Notes: generated by a model not told the origin, from the letters alone. 64,000 nucleotides of DNA from Croceitalea marina (GCF_042684265.1 NZ_JBHULB010000008.1:124001-188000); one strand, 5' to 3'. Positions 43,457-52,912 are shown, counted from the stretch's first letter. Numbers and translations are program-made.

Positions 43457-44299
43457 TTGAAAGAACACAAGGTACAATCTGGATGGCGACATAGGCTCCA
43501 TGAGGTAATTTATGAAGCCGATACTCCTGCCGGCAAATACTTTGATATTGTATTGTTCTTTTTAATTATTGTGAGCGTTTTACTGGTAATGCTTGAGAGT
43601 GTTGACGAGATTGATGCGAAATATCATAGTCTATTAGCGACTTTTGAATGGATAATTACCATCTTCTTTTCTTTTGAATATATCGCAAGAATTATAAGCA
43701 TTAAAAAGCCTTTTAAGTACATCTTTAGTTTTTATGGTATAATAGATTTTATATCGACCATACCGCTATATCTTTCTTATATTTTCGCTGGTTCGCAAGT
43801 TTTATTGGCTGTCAGGGCTTTTAGACTATTACGTATATTTCGTATTCTAAAATTGGTTAAGTTTTTAGGGGAGGCTTCACAACTTAATGCTGCCTTAAAG
43901 GCCAGTAGGGCCAAAATTGCTGTTTTTATCTATGTTGTTTTGATTCTTTCTGTAATTATGGGTACGGTCATGTATCTTATTGAGAGTGACGAAGCAGGAT
44001 TTACTAGCATTCCAAGAAGTATTTATTGGACCATTGTTACTCTGACCACCGTTGGCTATGGTGATATTGCACCGCAAACCAATTTGGGTCAGTTCATTGC
44101 CACTATTATTATGATTTTAGGTTATGGCATTATAGCCGTACCTACTGGTATTGTCACTGTTGAGTTTTCAAAACACGGCAAAAAGAACAAAAACAACATG
44201 AGTGTCGTGCACACAAATACGCAAGCATGCCCAACCTGTACCGCTGAAGGTCACAGAGATAATGCCAAGCATTGCTATAATTGTGGAGATGAATTATGA
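43457..44299 (+). CDS. Voltage-gated potassium channel with C-terminal zinc ribbon
   Basis: A 280-residue six-helix ion channel. S1 lies near 28-46, S4 near 118-136 with regularly spaced basic residues (Arg120, 123, 126, 129, Lys132, 135), the pore helix near 187-197 and the potassium selectivity filter TVGYGD at 198-203. The cytoplasmic tail ends in a probable zinc ribbon: Cys258/Cys261 and Cys273/Cys276. The start is TTG at 43457, only 3 bases after the upstream stop; there is no Met until residue 45, inside S1, so coupled initiation is likely. It overlaps miaA by 4 bases. Confidence 0.87.
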   Translation: MKEHKVQSGWRHRLHEVIYEADTPAGKYFDIVLFFLIIVSVLLVMLESVDEIDAKYHSLLATFEWIITIFFSFEYIARIISIKKPFKYIFSFYGIIDFISTIPLYLSYIFAGSQVLLAVRAFRLLRIFRILKLVKFLGEASQLNAALKASRAKIAVFIYVVLILSVIMGTVMYLIESDEAGFTSIPRSIYWTIVTLTTVGYGDIAPQTNLGQFIATIIMILGYGIIAVPTGIVTVEFSKHGKKNKNNMSVVHTNTQACPTCTAEGHRDNAKHCYNCGDEL

Positions 44300-45219
44300 G
44301 TCCCAAACTATTGATAGCTGTTGTTGGATCAACAGCAATAGGAAAAACAAAACTAGCCATTGCCCTGGCACAGCATTATAATACAGAGATTTTATCGGCA
44401 GATTCCCGACAGTTTTTTAAAGAAATGCAAATCGGAACTGCGGTTCCGTCCTTTGAAGAACTAGAAAGTGTCAAACATCATTTTATTCAGCATAAAAGTA
44501 TTTTCGAACCATATTCCGTTGGAGATTTTGAGCGGGATGCGCTGGAATGTATAAATCAGCTGTTTCTCACCAAAGACGTAGTTGTTCTTGTAGGGGGCAG
44601 CGGACTTTATGTTGATGCCGTAGTCAACGGACTTGATGATTTTCCACAAGTGCATCATGACATACGTAAAGTACTTAAAACCGACCTTGAGAACAAAGGA
44701 ATAAAGTATTTACAGACTAAATTGAAGGAGTTAGATCCTGATTACTATCAAAAAGTAGATTTAGAAAATCCTCATCGATTAATTCGTAGTCTTGAAATAT
44801 GTATCGGTACAGGAAAACCATACTCCTCATTTTTAAAACAAAAGAAAAATGAACGCTATTTCAAAACAGCTTATATCGGTATTCTTGCTGAACGAGAGGT
44901 AATCTATGATAGAATCAATAGAAGGGTAGATTCAATGATGCAAGAAGGATTGCTAAAGGAAGCCGAATCGTTACATGCACACAAAAACCTTAACGCCTTG
45001 CAAACTGTTGGTTATAAAGAACTTTTCGATTTTATGGATGGTAAATATTCTTTGAATAAAGCCGTTGAAGAAATCAAAAAAAACACGAGAAAATTTGCCA
45101 AGCGCCAGCTTACATGGTATCGTAAAAATACAAGTATATTTTGGGTAGCTTTTGATGCTGAACAAAATGATATTTTAGATAGTTTTAAAGAACATTTAAA
45201 AGCAGTCTTTCATGCGTAA
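44296..45219 (+). CDS. miaA: tRNA dimethylallyltransferase
   Basis: Transfers a dimethylallyl group to A37 of tRNAs reading codons that begin with U. 307 residues. The Walker A-like GSTAIGKTKLAIAL is at residue 11, followed by DSRQFFKEMQIGT, GGSGLYVDAV near 97 and the conserved RQLTWYR near the C-terminus. The ATG overlaps the channel gene's stop (ATGA), and gntK overlaps its end by 8 bases, so translation of the run is coupled. Confidence 0.96.
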   Translation: MSPKLLIAVVGSTAIGKTKLAIALAQHYNTEILSADSRQFFKEMQIGTAVPSFEELESVKHHFIQHKSIFEPYSVGDFERDALECINQLFLTKDVVVLVGGSGLYVDAVVNGLDDFPQVHHDIRKVLKTDLENKGIKYLQTKLKELDPDYYQKVDLENPHRLIRSLEICIGTGKPYSSFLKQKKNERYFKTAYIGILAEREVIYDRINRRVDSMMQEGLLKEAESLHAHKNLNALQTVGYKELFDFMDGKYSLNKAVEEIKKNTRKFAKRQLTWYRKNTSIFWVAFDAEQNDILDSFKEHLKAVFHA

Positions 45220-45706
45220 AACCATATTTTTTGTGATGGGTGTCTCAGGAACAGGAAAGACAACAATTGGAAAACTCTTGGCAAAAGAAAACCATATGCC
45301 CTTTTTTGATGGAGACGATTACCATCCAAAGGAAAATATAAAAAAAATGGCCTCTGGCAATGCACTAAATGATGATGATAGATTCGATTGGTTGGCCGAA
45401 CTTAATAAACTTGCTATAGAGAATAAAACACATGGGGCAGTAATAGCCTGTTCCGCCTTAAAAAAAAACTATAGGGTTCGATTAAAAGATAAAATTGAAG
45501 AGAAAGCTATCTTTATCCATTTGGAAGGAGCTTATGAAGATATTAAGAAAAGACTTGACAATAGAGAAAATCATTATATGACTTCTGCACTATTAAAGTC
45601 CCAATTTGAAATACTAGAACCCCCAACTGAAGCAATTACAATCTCTATTTTAAATACACCAAAAGAAATAATCTTAAAAATTTTAAGCCAACTAAAAAAT
45701 GATTGA
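45212..45706 (+). CDS. gntK: Gluconokinase
   Basis: Phosphorylates gluconate to 6-phosphogluconate for the pentose phosphate or Entner-Doudoroff routes. 164 residues, a typical GntK size. The Walker A motif GVSGTGKTTIG is at residue 9, followed by the gluconate-site motif DGDDYHPKENIKKMASG and IACSALKKNYR near 77. It is directly coupled to the permease gene downstream (8-base overlap), a classical gluconate-use pair. No gluconate repressor lies nearby. Confidence 0.93.
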   Translation: MRKTIFFVMGVSGTGKTTIGKLLAKENHMPFFDGDDYHPKENIKKMASGNALNDDDRFDWLAELNKLAIENKTHGAVIACSALKKNYRVRLKDKIEEKAIFIHLEGAYEDIKKRLDNRENHYMTSALLKSQFEILEPPTEAITISILNTPKEIILKILSQLKND

Positions 45707-47036
45707 AGCCAATTTAATTCTAGCTGTTGTATTAGGTATTACTGTACTATTACTCTTGATTTTAAAATTAAAGATTAATGCGTTTATAGCATTATTGATT
45801 GGAAGCATTACAGTGGGTCTAATAGCTGGCCTAGATGCTCAACAAATAATTAAGACCATACAAGACGGTATGGGTAACACTTTAGGCTTTGTGGCTACTG
45901 TGGTAGGTCTTGGAGCTATGTTTGGTGCTATTTTAGAAAATTCTGGAGGAGCACGAGCTATTGCAAACTATATGATAGACAAATTTGGAATAAAAAATTC
46001 CCCGACAGCAATGTTAATATCTGGGTTTTTAATTGCTATTCCAGTATTTTTAGATGTTGCCTTTATTATTCTTGTTCCTATGATTTATGCGTTGCAACGA
46101 AAAACAGGAAAATCGCTTTTACTCTATGCAATACCTTTACTAGCTGGTTTGGCAATTACACATGCTTTTATACCTCCCACTCCCGGTCCAATTGCAGTTG
46201 CAGATATTATTGGCGCTGAACTTGGTTGGGTTATTCTTGTTGGTTTTATCGTTGGTATACCTACAGCACTAATAAGTGGATTAATTTTTGGAAAATATAT
46301 ATCCAAAAAAATGCATATCCCCGCCCCAAACGAAGCCAATGCAAATGAAGAAATAATTCTACCAAATGTTGGGTTAACGATATTAGTAATTGCAATTCCT
46401 ATAATATTGATTATTTTAAAGGCAATTGCAGAAAGTGGTATACTCCGAATTGAAAATAAACTATTTTTAAACTCCATCTCTTTGATTGGACACCCCTTTT
46501 CTGCACTTATACTAGCTAATTTTTTAGCGTGGTACTTTTTTGGAATTAAAAGAGGATTTACTAAAGAAAAATTGTTTCAAATTACAAGTAAATCATTAGC
46601 CCCTGCTGGTACAATAATTTTACTTACTGGTGCTGGTGGTGTATTTAAACAGACACTTACCAATACAGGAGCGGGTGAACTATTAGCAACATCATTAGGT
46701 GATTTAGGCTTTCCAATTCTTGCTTTCGCTTTTATTAGTGCTTCCGTTGTAAGAATAGTTCAGGGATCTGCCACCGTAGCTATGATAACAGCTGCAGGTT
46801 TGGTTTCACCTCTTCTAATTAATACAACATTATCTCCTATAGAATTGGCCTGTGTGGTAATTGCAATAGCATCTGGAGCAAGTATATTTTCTCATGTAAA
46901 CGATAGTGGGTTTTGGCTAGTAAATCAATACCTAGGTATTACCGAAAAACAAACCTTTAAGTCTTGGACGATGATGACTACAATTTTAGCTGTGACGGGA
47001 ATGGCGGCCGTTTCACTTCTTTATATGATAGTATAA
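45699..47036 (+). CDS. GntP family gluconate permease
   Basis: A 445-residue inner-membrane transporter with about 12-14 hydrophobic segments and GntP-family signatures: GLGAMFGAILENSGGA near residue 70, IPVFLDVAFIILVP near 115, FIPPTPGPIAVADI near 155 and a C-terminal SVVRIVQGSATVAMITAAG. It likely imports gluconate by proton symport for the upstream gluconokinase, with which it overlaps by 8 bases. Other GntP members carry related sugar acids, so the substrate is inferred from the gntK pairing. Confidence 0.92.
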   Translation: MIEANLILAVVLGITVLLLLILKLKINAFIALLIGSITVGLIAGLDAQQIIKTIQDGMGNTLGFVATVVGLGAMFGAILENSGGARAIANYMIDKFGIKNSPTAMLISGFLIAIPVFLDVAFIILVPMIYALQRKTGKSLLLYAIPLLAGLAITHAFIPPTPGPIAVADIIGAELGWVILVGFIVGIPTALISGLIFGKYISKKMHIPAPNEANANEEIILPNVGLTILVIAIPIILIILKAIAESGILRIENKLFLNSISLIGHPFSALILANFLAWYFFGIKRGFTKEKLFQITSKSLAPAGTIILLTGAGGVFKQTLTNTGAGELLATSLGDLGFPILAFAFISASVVRIVQGSATVAMITAAGLVSPLLINTTLSPIELACVVIAIASGASIFSHVNDSGFWLVNQYLGITEKQTFKSWTMMTTILAVTGMAAVSLLYMIV

Positions 47037-47037
47037 A

Positions 47038-47058
47038 AAAACCGCCTTTTGGCGGTTT
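47038..47058 (+). terminator. Terminator of the gntK-permease operon
   Basis: A short GC-rich stem (AAACCGCC and its complement with a TTTT loop) followed by a T-rich stretch, immediately after the permease stop. It lies between convergent genes and may serve both strands. Confidence 0.82.
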
Positions 47059-47083
47059 CTTTATTTAAAATTAAAATCCTGTT

Positions 47084-47797
47084 TTATTCGCCTTCTACCT
47101 TTACCACTAAACGGAATCCTTCACCGTGAATATTCAAAATCTCAACAACATCGTCACGTTTTAGGTATTTACGAAGCTTGGCGATATAAACATCCATACT
47201 CCTAGAAGTAAAGTAGTTATCGTCTCTCCATATTTTAGTCAAGGCCAATTCCCGAGGCATCAAATCGTTTTCATGCAAGGCCAAAAGTCGTAATAACTCA
47301 TTCTCTTTAGGTGAGAGCTTAATAGGCTCTTCTTCTTTGTATTTTAGAAAACGAAGTTTAGAATTCAAATGAAAGTTTCCGATTTTAAATTCGAACTGCT
47401 TGCTATCTGCTAGGGTATTAGAGGCTTTTCGCTGAAGTATTGCTTTAAGTTTCATCAATAATACCTCAGAGTCAAATGGTTTATTTAAATAATCATCCGC
47501 GCCCGCCTTATATCCTTTAAGAACATCTTCTTTCATTGTTTTGGCAGTCAGAAATACTATTGGCACATTTTCATTCTTTTCTCGAATTTCCTTAGCTAGT
47601 GTAAAACCATCTTTATAAGGCATCATAACATCTAAAATACAGACATCATAATTATCTTTCTTGAATTTTTCAAAACCCTCCATTCCGTTTTTTGCAAGAA
47701 CAACATCAAAATCATTCATCTGCAAATAATCTTTCAAAACGATTCCAAAGTTTGGATCGTCTTCCACCAAAAGTATTTTCTTGTTTTCCGTTTCCAT
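47084..47797 (-). CDS. OmpR/PhoB-type response regulator (RprY-like)
   Basis: A 237-residue response regulator. The receiver has the Asp pair VEDD near residue 12, the phospho-acceptor Asp56 in CILDVMMP and Lys in YLNKPF. The C-terminal winged helix (about 140-232) matches the OmpR/PhoB class (IKLSPKENELLRLLALHEN, RSMDVYIAKLRKYL). The whole resembles RprY of Bacteroides, whose regulon concerns envelope and oxidative stress. It follows the kinase gene by 6 bases in the same transcript. The C-terminal ILNIHGEGFRLVV is the usual wing. Confidence 0.92.
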   Translation of the reverse strand: METENKKILLVEDDPNFGIVLKDYLQMNDFDVVLAKNGMEGFEKFKKDNYDVCILDVMMPYKDGFTLAKEIREKNENVPIVFLTAKTMKEDVLKGYKAGADDYLNKPFDSEVLLMKLKAILQRKASNTLADSKQFEFKIGNFHLNSKLRFLKYKEEEPIKLSPKENELLRLLALHENDLMPRELALTKIWRDDNYFTSRSMDVYIAKLRKYLKRDDVVEILNIHGEGFRLVVKVEGE

Positions 47798-47803
47798 ATT
47801 TTT

Positions 47804-49384
47804 TTAAATTAAAGGTAGTTTAATATAAAAAGTGCTTCCTTTTCCTTTTTCACTCTCAACATAAACCTCACCTTGGTGATCATCAATTATTTTCTTCACA
47901 TATGCCAAGCCTAAACCATGACCCTTTACATTGTGTATATTACCTGTGTGTTCTCTATAGAACTTTTCAAAAACTTTTTTTAACACGACCTTACTCATAC
48001 CTGAGCCTTGGTCTTGTACTTTTATTATAATGCTATTTTTCGCCTTTTCTGTAAAGACATCTATTTTTGGTGCCTCTGGAGAATATTTAACCGCATTGTC
48101 CAATACATTGACAATTACATTAGTAAAATGCATTTCATTTGCCAAAACATCAGACCTTTCTGCCTTTAAATGCGTTTTCACATAACCACCCCTATCTTCA
48201 ACAATCAATTCTACATGGGCTATGGCATCATTTATTATGTCGTGGGCATCTACCCTATCTTTACTAATGTCCAATTGATTTTTTTCAAGCTTGGATATTC
48301 GTAATACATTTTCCACCTGGGCATGCATTCTTTTATTCTCATCTCTAATCATCCCAAGATACCTCAGTACTTTATCTTTGTCATCAATCGACTTCGGGTT
48401 TCTTATCGCCTCAACAGCCAAGTTAATCGTAGCAATAGGCGTTTTAAACTCATGTGTCATATTATTGATGAAATCAGATTTTATTTCAGATATCTGCTTT
48501 TGCTGTATCAATTGATAAATGGCGCTTGAATAGGCAATTATGATTACCAAAACAAAAATCAATGACAACACGGCCATGGTCATAATGCTACCCATTAAGA
48601 ATTTCTTTTTGTTAGGAAAAGAAATCAATAATGCAAAATCTGTAACGCCTTCACTATCCCTAAAAATAGGTGTGTCGTAAATCGCCGTATTCTTAAATTT
48701 GAATTTTTTAGATTTTACTTTGGTAGGAAAACCACTGCTGTAAACTCCATATTCAAAATCAATATCGATACCTCTATTTTCAAGCTCTCTGTTCAATAAA
48801 AGTTCAATTTCTTGCTTAGAGACCCTATCATGTATTGGTACTTTTTTAGCCCTCTCTCTAAAAACATCATCAAAGGCAGCTTTCTCCATTTGGGTAAGCC
48901 CCCCTATTTTTTCCATTTTTTGGATTGGTGTCAAGGCATATCTTTTACCGTCCAAACCAAATTCTTCTTTAAGGACCGTTGTTGTTCTTTTACTCGATAA
49001 ATTTATTATCGAGGTAGAGTCACTATCTCCAGAATTGTCAAAGAACATTGAAGATGATCCATAATCCTCTTCTAAAATTCCATGAGAATAAAATCTAAGC
49101 TCATCAGAATTTAAATCTCGGTCAACAAAAAAAATGCTTTTATACTGCGACGACCGAGGCACCTTGGCGCTATCAACGTAGGTTGCTACTCTATCATTAT
49201 AATCCCTTCTCTCCCTGCTTTCTACCCTATCCGCAACCTTATCTAAAACATCTTCAACCGCATTCGAAAATTGCTCTTCCTTATCTTCAACAGACTGCTT
49301 GATCCAATAGACCTGAACAGAGATGATTCCAATAAGCGAGAGGCTCATTAAGATGACGAGAAGAACAAAACGCTTCTTGTTCAT
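47804..49384 (-). CDS. Sensor histidine kinase (RprX-like)
   Basis: A 526-residue membrane kinase. A membrane helix near residues 6-26, a periplasmic sensor region of about 235 residues and a second helix near 265-290 precede the cytoplasmic HisKA box NNMTHEFKTPIATI with His311. The ATPase domain has N-box NVLDNAVKYS, G1 QDQGSGM and G2 GHGLGLAYVKKI. The sensor region resembles no named domain. It is co-transcribed with the response regulator (6-base gap). Among Bacteroidota RprX-like kinases this topology is typical. Confidence 0.9.
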   Translation of the reverse strand: MNKKRFVLLVILMSLSLIGIISVQVYWIKQSVEDKEEQFSNAVEDVLDKVADRVESRERRDYNDRVATYVDSAKVPRSSQYKSIFFVDRDLNSDELRFYSHGILEEDYGSSSMFFDNSGDSDSTSIINLSSKRTTTVLKEEFGLDGKRYALTPIQKMEKIGGLTQMEKAAFDDVFRERAKKVPIHDRVSKQEIELLLNRELENRGIDIDFEYGVYSSGFPTKVKSKKFKFKNTAIYDTPIFRDSEGVTDFALLISFPNKKKFLMGSIMTMAVLSLIFVLVIIIAYSSAIYQLIQQKQISEIKSDFINNMTHEFKTPIATINLAVEAIRNPKSIDDKDKVLRYLGMIRDENKRMHAQVENVLRISKLEKNQLDISKDRVDAHDIINDAIAHVELIVEDRGGYVKTHLKAERSDVLANEMHFTNVIVNVLDNAVKYSPEAPKIDVFTEKAKNSIIIKVQDQGSGMSKVVLKKVFEKFYREHTGNIHNVKGHGLGLAYVKKIIDDHQGEVYVESEKGKGSTFYIKLPLI

Positions 49385-49462
49385 TATGGTAAAATTAGAA
49401 ATTTAACATTTAGACCATTTCCCGTTTAACCTAACCTTAACAAAAATGTTAAAATTCTGCGG

Positions 49463-50047
49463 TTAATTGGCTTCCGCCAGTAGTTGGTCGTGAATTTGTT
49501 TTATACTTTCAGAAGTCTTTTTTAAATCAATATTTTCAACAAGATAATCGGCCATTCCGCTTTTTTCTTCATCGGTCAATTGATTGTGTATTATATCTAA
49601 AACGGCACTTTCATCTACTTCATCCCTATCCATGACCCTTGCTATTCGAACAGACACAGGGGCGGTAACCAATATTATTTTATCATAATTATCTTGGGCC
49701 TTATTCTCAAAAATGAGCGCCGTTTCTTGTATTACGTAAGGGGCGTCTTGTTCTGCACACCAATCTTTAAAATGCTTTTTTACCTTAGGATGAACAATTG
49801 CATTAAGTTGAGATAGTAGATTGTCATCTTTGAAAACCTTACCTGAAATATAATCGCGATTCAATACTTTTCCCTTATAAGCTTTTTTCCCTAATAGCTT
49901 TATTAAGGAATCCCTGATGGGTTTCGAAGTATTCATGAGGTTTTTAGCCTCTTTATCAGAATCATATATCGGAACTCCCAATTCCTTAAAAAGTTTAGCT
50001 ATCGTACTTTTTCCACTTCCAATACCTCCTGTCAAACCTACAATCAT
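49463..50047 (-). CDS. coaE: Dephospho-CoA kinase
   Basis: The last step of coenzyme A synthesis, phosphorylating the 3'-OH of dephospho-CoA. The 194-residue length is typical. The P-loop GLTGGIGSGKSTIAKLF is at the N-terminus, followed by IYDSDKEAKNL, the CoA-binding IVHPKVKKHF and the lid region VMDRDEVDE. It overlaps the YbbR gene by 4 bases, so it is translationally coupled. With panB and coaBC, the window holds three of the pathway's genes, dispersed. Confidence 0.96.
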   Translation of the reverse strand: MIVGLTGGIGSGKSTIAKLFKELGVPIYDSDKEAKNLMNTSKPIRDSLIKLLGKKAYKGKVLNRDYISGKVFKDDNLLSQLNAIVHPKVKKHFKDWCAEQDAPYVIQETALIFENKAQDNYDKIILVTAPVSVRIARVMDRDEVDESAVLDIIHNQLTDEEKSGMADYLVENIDLKKTSESIKQIHDQLLAEAN

Positions 50048-51000
50048 AGTTTTTCTAAAACAAATTCAACTTTGCCGGTCAATAATTGTACCGAATAGAT
50101 GTTCGCAGGTGTTCGCTTAAGCTGAACGTTTAGGTATTTTGATTCTTTATTTAATAAAGAATTGTAATCGACGACTACCTCAAAGTCAGAAAGTTTCATA
50201 GTTTTTAAACTTTCTAAACTTGCCTTACATACCAGTTCTATTTTATTTGGAAAGGTTTTAATTCGATAGCCCTCTAGAATATTAACCGAACTTAAAGGAA
50301 TTTCGAAAGCTCTTTCAGAAAATTCTACAATCTTACCTGAAACCTCAACAACTTCTTGAAGTAATATGGTATTATCGATAGCCTCAGGCTTTATCAACAG
50401 TAGTTTTTCTGAAAAATCATTTGACAATCCTGTTAAAACCAATGGCGCTGTAAAAACCTCATTTATTTTAGCAATTTCTTTGGCAGGGCCTTTAATGGAA
50501 ACCGTTTTAGGCTCTAAAATTAATCCTCCATCTAAAATATGGTTTGAAGCTACATCAATAGTGATGTTCGGGTTAATGGCCACTTCTTTTGTCGCTACCT
50601 TATACAGATCAATGAAAAAAGTATCTTTTTCAAGTTCTAATAAAGATACAGTGTTCGAAAGCTGGCGTTCAAACTGCACTTTTAATTCCGTGTCCGTTAA
50701 AAAGTAATCATTGTCTTTATTGTTCACTTCTTGTAGGTTAACTCTAATTTTTCCCTTGGTAATACCATATCCCAAAAACTGAAATCCGCTCGCCCTAATT
50801 TTAGCGACTAAATAATCAGTTTCCTTTGTATTTAATAAAAGAGAGTCTGGAAATTTTGTATACACCAATTCGAAATTTGCACGGGACTCATACGACTCTG
50901 ATAACTTGCTAATACTCCAAGCTAAAGTAGAACATGCCAAAAACAAAAGGAATATTTTTACCTTTCTCTGATTAAGACCACCTAGGATTTTTTTTAGCAC
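50044..51000 (-). CDS. YbbR-like domain-containing protein
   Basis: A 318-residue protein with an N-terminal membrane anchor (about 14-31, IFLLFLACSTLAWSI) and YbbR-like beta-rich repeats in the exported part (ITIDVASNHILDGGLILEPKTV, VVEVSGKIVEFSERAFEIPL). In Firmicutes YbbR (CdaR) regulates the c-di-AMP cyclase CdaA; a related role in Bacteroidota is possible but no cyclase gene is adjacent here. In flavobacteria this gene commonly sits next to coaE and a glycosyltransferase, as it does here. Confidence 0.82.
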   Translation of the reverse strand: MLKKILGGLNQRKVKIFLLFLACSTLAWSISKLSESYESRANFELVYTKFPDSLLLNTKETDYLVAKIRASGFQFLGYGITKGKIRVNLQEVNNKDNDYFLTDTELKVQFERQLSNTVSLLELEKDTFFIDLYKVATKEVAINPNITIDVASNHILDGGLILEPKTVSIKGPAKEIAKINEVFTAPLVLTGLSNDFSEKLLLIKPEAIDNTILLQEVVEVSGKIVEFSERAFEIPLSSVNILEGYRIKTFPNKIELVCKASLESLKTMKLSDFEVVVDYNSLLNKESKYLNVQLKRTPANIYSVQLLTGKVEFVLEKL

Positions 51001-51004
51001 AACT

Positions 51005-52015
51005 CTATTGTTTCTTAAAGAATAGCTTTGGAAATAATTCCTCGGCCGGTTTAGTGCTAAAGTTAAGCAAGAAGGTCGACTTTAAAAAACCCCAACCATA
51101 ACCAAAAAACTGGATTAGAGTTGCAAAAATTGAAAGTAAAGCAATTGCTAAATTGCGATTCTTTAAAAGAGAATCTATAAAAATTAAAGCGAAATAGATA
51201 CTATACCACCATAAAGGCCATGAAAACGCCATGGCATAAAGTATAATTGAAAACAACAATCCTAGAATAAAAAAAGTTGGAAACCAATAGGTCAACTTAG
51301 CAGTGCCTAGATGCCATTTATTTAGAATCGGTCGAACCATTCCAAACTTATGAACTTGTTTGTAAAACTTGCTCCAATCTATTCTGCGCTTATGATACAC
51401 GAATGCCTCAGGAAACAAACGTGATGTATAGCCCGCTTTCCAAATTCTAAATGTTAAGTCTGGGTCTTCACCTGGATGAATATTACCGAAACCTTGTGTC
51501 GCCTCAAAAGCTTCTTTAGAAATACCCATGTTAAAACTACGCGGTTGAAACTTGTCCAGAGCTTTTTTGTTACCGCGAATACCTCCAGTAGTAAACAATG
51601 AGGTCATTACGTAATTTATTGCCTTCTGAACTAATGAAAATGACTCATGCGCGGCATCTGGCCCACCGTAGCAATGCACAAATTCATCTTCGAGCTCCCT
51701 CATCGCTTCTCTTAAATACTGCGGAGGAATAATACAATCTGAATCTAAAACAACAAAATAATTGCCTTTTGCATGTCGCATGCCGTAATTTCTAGAATCT
51801 CCAGGACCGGTATTATCCTTTTCATAATATGAAATCTGAAGCTGCTCTTTAAAGAACTCTATAACATTGGCAGAACTTAATGTAGAACCATCTTCAATTA
51901 TGACAACTTCGAAAGAGCGGTCAAAATCTTGCTTTGAAAGGCTCTCCAGTAATTCTTGAACCTCCTCAGGTCTATTGTAAACAGGAATGATGAATGAAAA
52001 ACTTAAATCAAGCAT
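51005..52015 (-). CDS. Family 2 glycosyltransferase, membrane
   Basis: A 336-residue GT-A fold glycosyltransferase: FIIPVYNRPEE near residue 8, the acceptor Asp in VVIIEDGS, and a probable DxD-like DSDC near 112. Two to three membrane helices follow at about 240-310 (FFILGLLFSIILYAMAF). It would use a nucleotide sugar to build a surface polysaccharide or glycolipid, but the donor is unknown. It sits 4 bases ahead of the YbbR gene on the minus strand, so it likely heads that transcript. Confidence 0.88.
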   Translation of the reverse strand: MLDLSFSFIIPVYNRPEEVQELLESLSKQDFDRSFEVVIIEDGSTLSSANVIEFFKEQLQISYYEKDNTGPGDSRNYGMRHAKGNYFVVLDSDCIIPPQYLREAMRELEDEFVHCYGGPDAAHESFSLVQKAINYVMTSLFTTGGIRGNKKALDKFQPRSFNMGISKEAFEATQGFGNIHPGEDPDLTFRIWKAGYTSRLFPEAFVYHKRRIDWSKFYKQVHKFGMVRPILNKWHLGTAKLTYWFPTFFILGLLFSIILYAMAFSWPLWWYSIYFALIFIDSLLKNRNLAIALLSIFATLIQFFGYGWGFLKSTFLLNFSTKPAEELFPKLFFKKQ

Positions 52016-52029
52016 ACGTATATAAATAC

Positions 52030-52057
52030 GAAAGCCATCCTATTCTGGATGGCTTTC
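52030..52057. terminator. Hairpin between fabI and the glycosyltransferase
   Basis: A perfect 11-bp stem (GAAAGCCATCC and its complement, loop TATTCT). On the minus strand no T-run follows, so it is a weak or factor-dependent terminator for fabI or an mRNA-stabilising hairpin. Confidence 0.6.
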
Positions 52058-52074
52058 AAAAAAATTAAATCGTA

Positions 52075-52887
52075 TTATTCAGTGAACTCGTCAATAACCT
52101 CTTGACTTACGCCGGTGTTAGAGAAACCACCATCATGAAACAAGTTCTGCATGGTCACCTTCTTGGTTAAATCAGAGAACAAAGAAATAGTATAATCTGC
52201 ACAATCACCTGCAGTGGCATTACCTAGAGGAGACATTTTTTCGGCATAACTGATAAAGCCATCAAAGCCTTTAACACCTTGCCCTGCAGTTGTTGGGGTT
52301 GGCGATTGAGAAATTGTATTTACGCGCACCTTTTTCTCTTTACCAAAAAAGTATCCAAAGCTACGTGCCACAGACTCTAAATAAGCCTTGTTGTCAGCCA
52401 TATCATTATAGTCAGGAAAAGTACGTTGCGCCGCCATATAGGTCAAGGCCACTATACTACCCCATTCATTCATGGCATCTGCTTTGTAGAGTGATTGCAT
52501 TACTTTATGAAAGGAAAGTGCAGAAACATCCCAACCCTTAGTTGTAAAATCATATTTTTCATCTGTATATGCACGTCCTTTTCTAACATTAACAGACATA
52601 CCAATAGAATGTAAAACGAAATCCAGCTTACCTCCTAAAATTTCCACCGATTTAGAAACCAAATTTTCTAGATCTTCTTCATTGGTAGCATCAGCCGGAA
52701 TAATTTCTGAGCCCGTTTTTTCCGCTAAAGCCTTTATTTGGCCCATTCGCATAGCGATTGGCGCATTGGTCAAAACAAAAGTACCACCTTCTTCATGAAC
52801 TCGTTCAGCGGTTTTCCATGCAATAGAATTTTCATCTAACGCTCCAAAAATGATTCCTCTTTTTCCTTTTAACAAATTATACCCCAT
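52075..52887 (-). CDS. fabI: Enoyl-ACP reductase (NADH), FabI
   Basis: Reduces enoyl-ACP in each cycle of fatty acid elongation. 270 residues, an SDR-fold FabI: the cofactor motif GIIFGALDENSIAWKTA, the LHSIGMS region and the active site around YMAAQRTFPDYNDMADNKAYLE, with the FabI Tyr-x6-Lys pattern replacing the SDR YxxxK. The loop VNTISQSPTPTTAG is typical of FabI. It is monocistronic with a -7 element upstream. FabI is the target of triclosan-type inhibitors. Confidence 0.95.
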   Translation of the reverse strand: MGYNLLKGKRGIIFGALDENSIAWKTAERVHEEGGTFVLTNAPIAMRMGQIKALAEKTGSEIIPADATNEEDLENLVSKSVEILGGKLDFVLHSIGMSVNVRKGRAYTDEKYDFTTKGWDVSALSFHKVMQSLYKADAMNEWGSIVALTYMAAQRTFPDYNDMADNKAYLESVARSFGYFFGKEKKVRVNTISQSPTPTTAGQGVKGFDGFISYAEKMSPLGNATAGDCADYTISLFSDLTKKVTMQNLFHDGGFSNTGVSQEVIDEFTE

Positions 52888-52912
52888 GTATTTTTATTGT
52901 TGGTTTAGGCGG

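Noticed and set aside
46124..46477. 117-codon frame antisense to the GntP permease
   Set aside because: Hydrophobic reading arises from the complementary membrane-protein codons; no start context or homologous motif.
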